From: Caulobacter sp.
GTDB lineage: Bacteria > Pseudomonadota > Alphaproteobacteria > Caulobacterales > Caulobacteraceae
Assembly: GCA_014378155.1 (NCBI GenBank)
Contig: JACMOF010000235.1
Location: forward strand, 1 to 5,167
Direction: 5' to 3'
Length of the DNA: 5,167 nucleotides
Part shown: piece after piece, positions 4,975 to 5,167 of the stretch
Layout of the letters: the number at the start of each line of letters is the position of its first letter
Numbering within the stretch: position 1 is the first letter of the stretch
Translations under genes and position numbers: made by a program
Notes under the pieces: generated by a model
Database searches by the model: none
Seen by the model: the letters and a program-made list of their open reading frames with translations, nothing else
What the model was told of the DNA's origin: nothing

Positions 4975-5167
4975 GCAACAAGCCCACGACCCCGGAGCCG
5001 CTGGAGGCGGCCATTACCCAGGCCGACGATCGCCTGGTGGCGGATCACTGGATGCCGCCGCAAGCCGGCATCGTCCCGAGGGTGCGCGTCGGCCGGCGCT
5101 GGATCAGCGTGCTCTGGGCGCTCCCCATCGGGACTGCCGCGCTCATGGTGTTGATCGCCGTCGCCCA
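4971..5167 (+). CDS. Membrane protein, N-terminal part, cut by window edge
   Basis: The ATG overlaps the upstream stop (ATGA). About 65 residues are visible: a polar start (MSNKPTTPEPLEAAITQADD), then DHWMPPQAGIVPRVRVGRRW and ISVLWALPIGTAALMVLIAVA. The basic VGRRW stretch followed by about 20 hydrophobic residues (44-65) is a transmembrane helix with a positively charged cytoplasmic flank. There is no signal cleavage pattern. The style recalls the start of cytochrome-b-containing molybdopterin oxidoreductases (sulfite oxidase-like membrane proteins) of alphaproteobacteria, but no catalytic or haem residue is inside the window, so this is a weak guess. The gene is likely co-transcribed with the two overlapping genes before it. 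Confidence 0.65.
   Translation, partial: MSNKPTTPEPLEAAITQADDRLVADHWMPPQAGIVPRVRVGRRWISVLWALPIGTAALMVLIAVA

Noticed and set aside
1..5167. tRNA, rRNA, riboswitch or replication origin
   Set aside because: No cloverleaf, rRNA segment, riboswitch core or iteron array was recognised on either strand.

Overview
The window comes from a GC-rich bacterium, most likely an alphaproteobacterium of the Caulobacteraceae or Sphingomonadaceae kind. The hints are strong G/C use at third codon positions, CTAG-targeting IS5-type elements, a RIME-like palindromic repeat of the sort common in alphaproteobacteria, and the bacterial alternative oxidase next to a DUF1971 gene. The genus cannot be fixed from the sequence alone.

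The left part (1 to about 3180) is a graveyard of mobile DNA. It opens with the 3' end of one IS5-type transposase. A YncE-like beta-propeller gene follows, broken three times, each time at a CTAG site: by that first IS (116-119), by a 104-bp palindromic MITE-like element (263-366) and by a second, nearly complete IS5/IS427-like element (583-1428). Removing the 104 bp exactly restores the propeller reading frame. The right flank of the second IS is not the propeller gene. It is the interior of a LysR-type regulator that has lost its DNA-binding N-terminus, so the IS marks a deletion or rearrangement junction. The LysR remnant also carries a frameshift that is exactly explained by a 5-bp tandem duplication. 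Next come a gene-poor stretch, two pairs of GCTACACA repeats, the first ~70-80 residues of a tyrosine-type integrase (DUF6538-like N-terminus), and about 300 bases in which no gene is recognised.

The right part (3183-5167) is intact. On the minus strand, an alternative oxidase (cyanide-insensitive quinol oxidase, all di-iron ligands present) is followed one base later by a DUF1971/YeaR-like protein, forming a two-gene operon. Divergently, on the plus strand, lie three tightly overlapping genes: a small hypothetical protein, an HVA1/DUF2945 protein, and the start of a membrane protein cut by the window edge. A 182-bp region holds both divergent promoters. The oxidase pairing suggests, by inference only, a role in respiration under nitric oxide or other oxidase-inhibiting stress.

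No wholly new system is evident. The most informative signals are the serial CTAG insertions, the two-gene junction across the IS, the paired repeats before the integrase remnant and the oxidase-DUF1971 operon.
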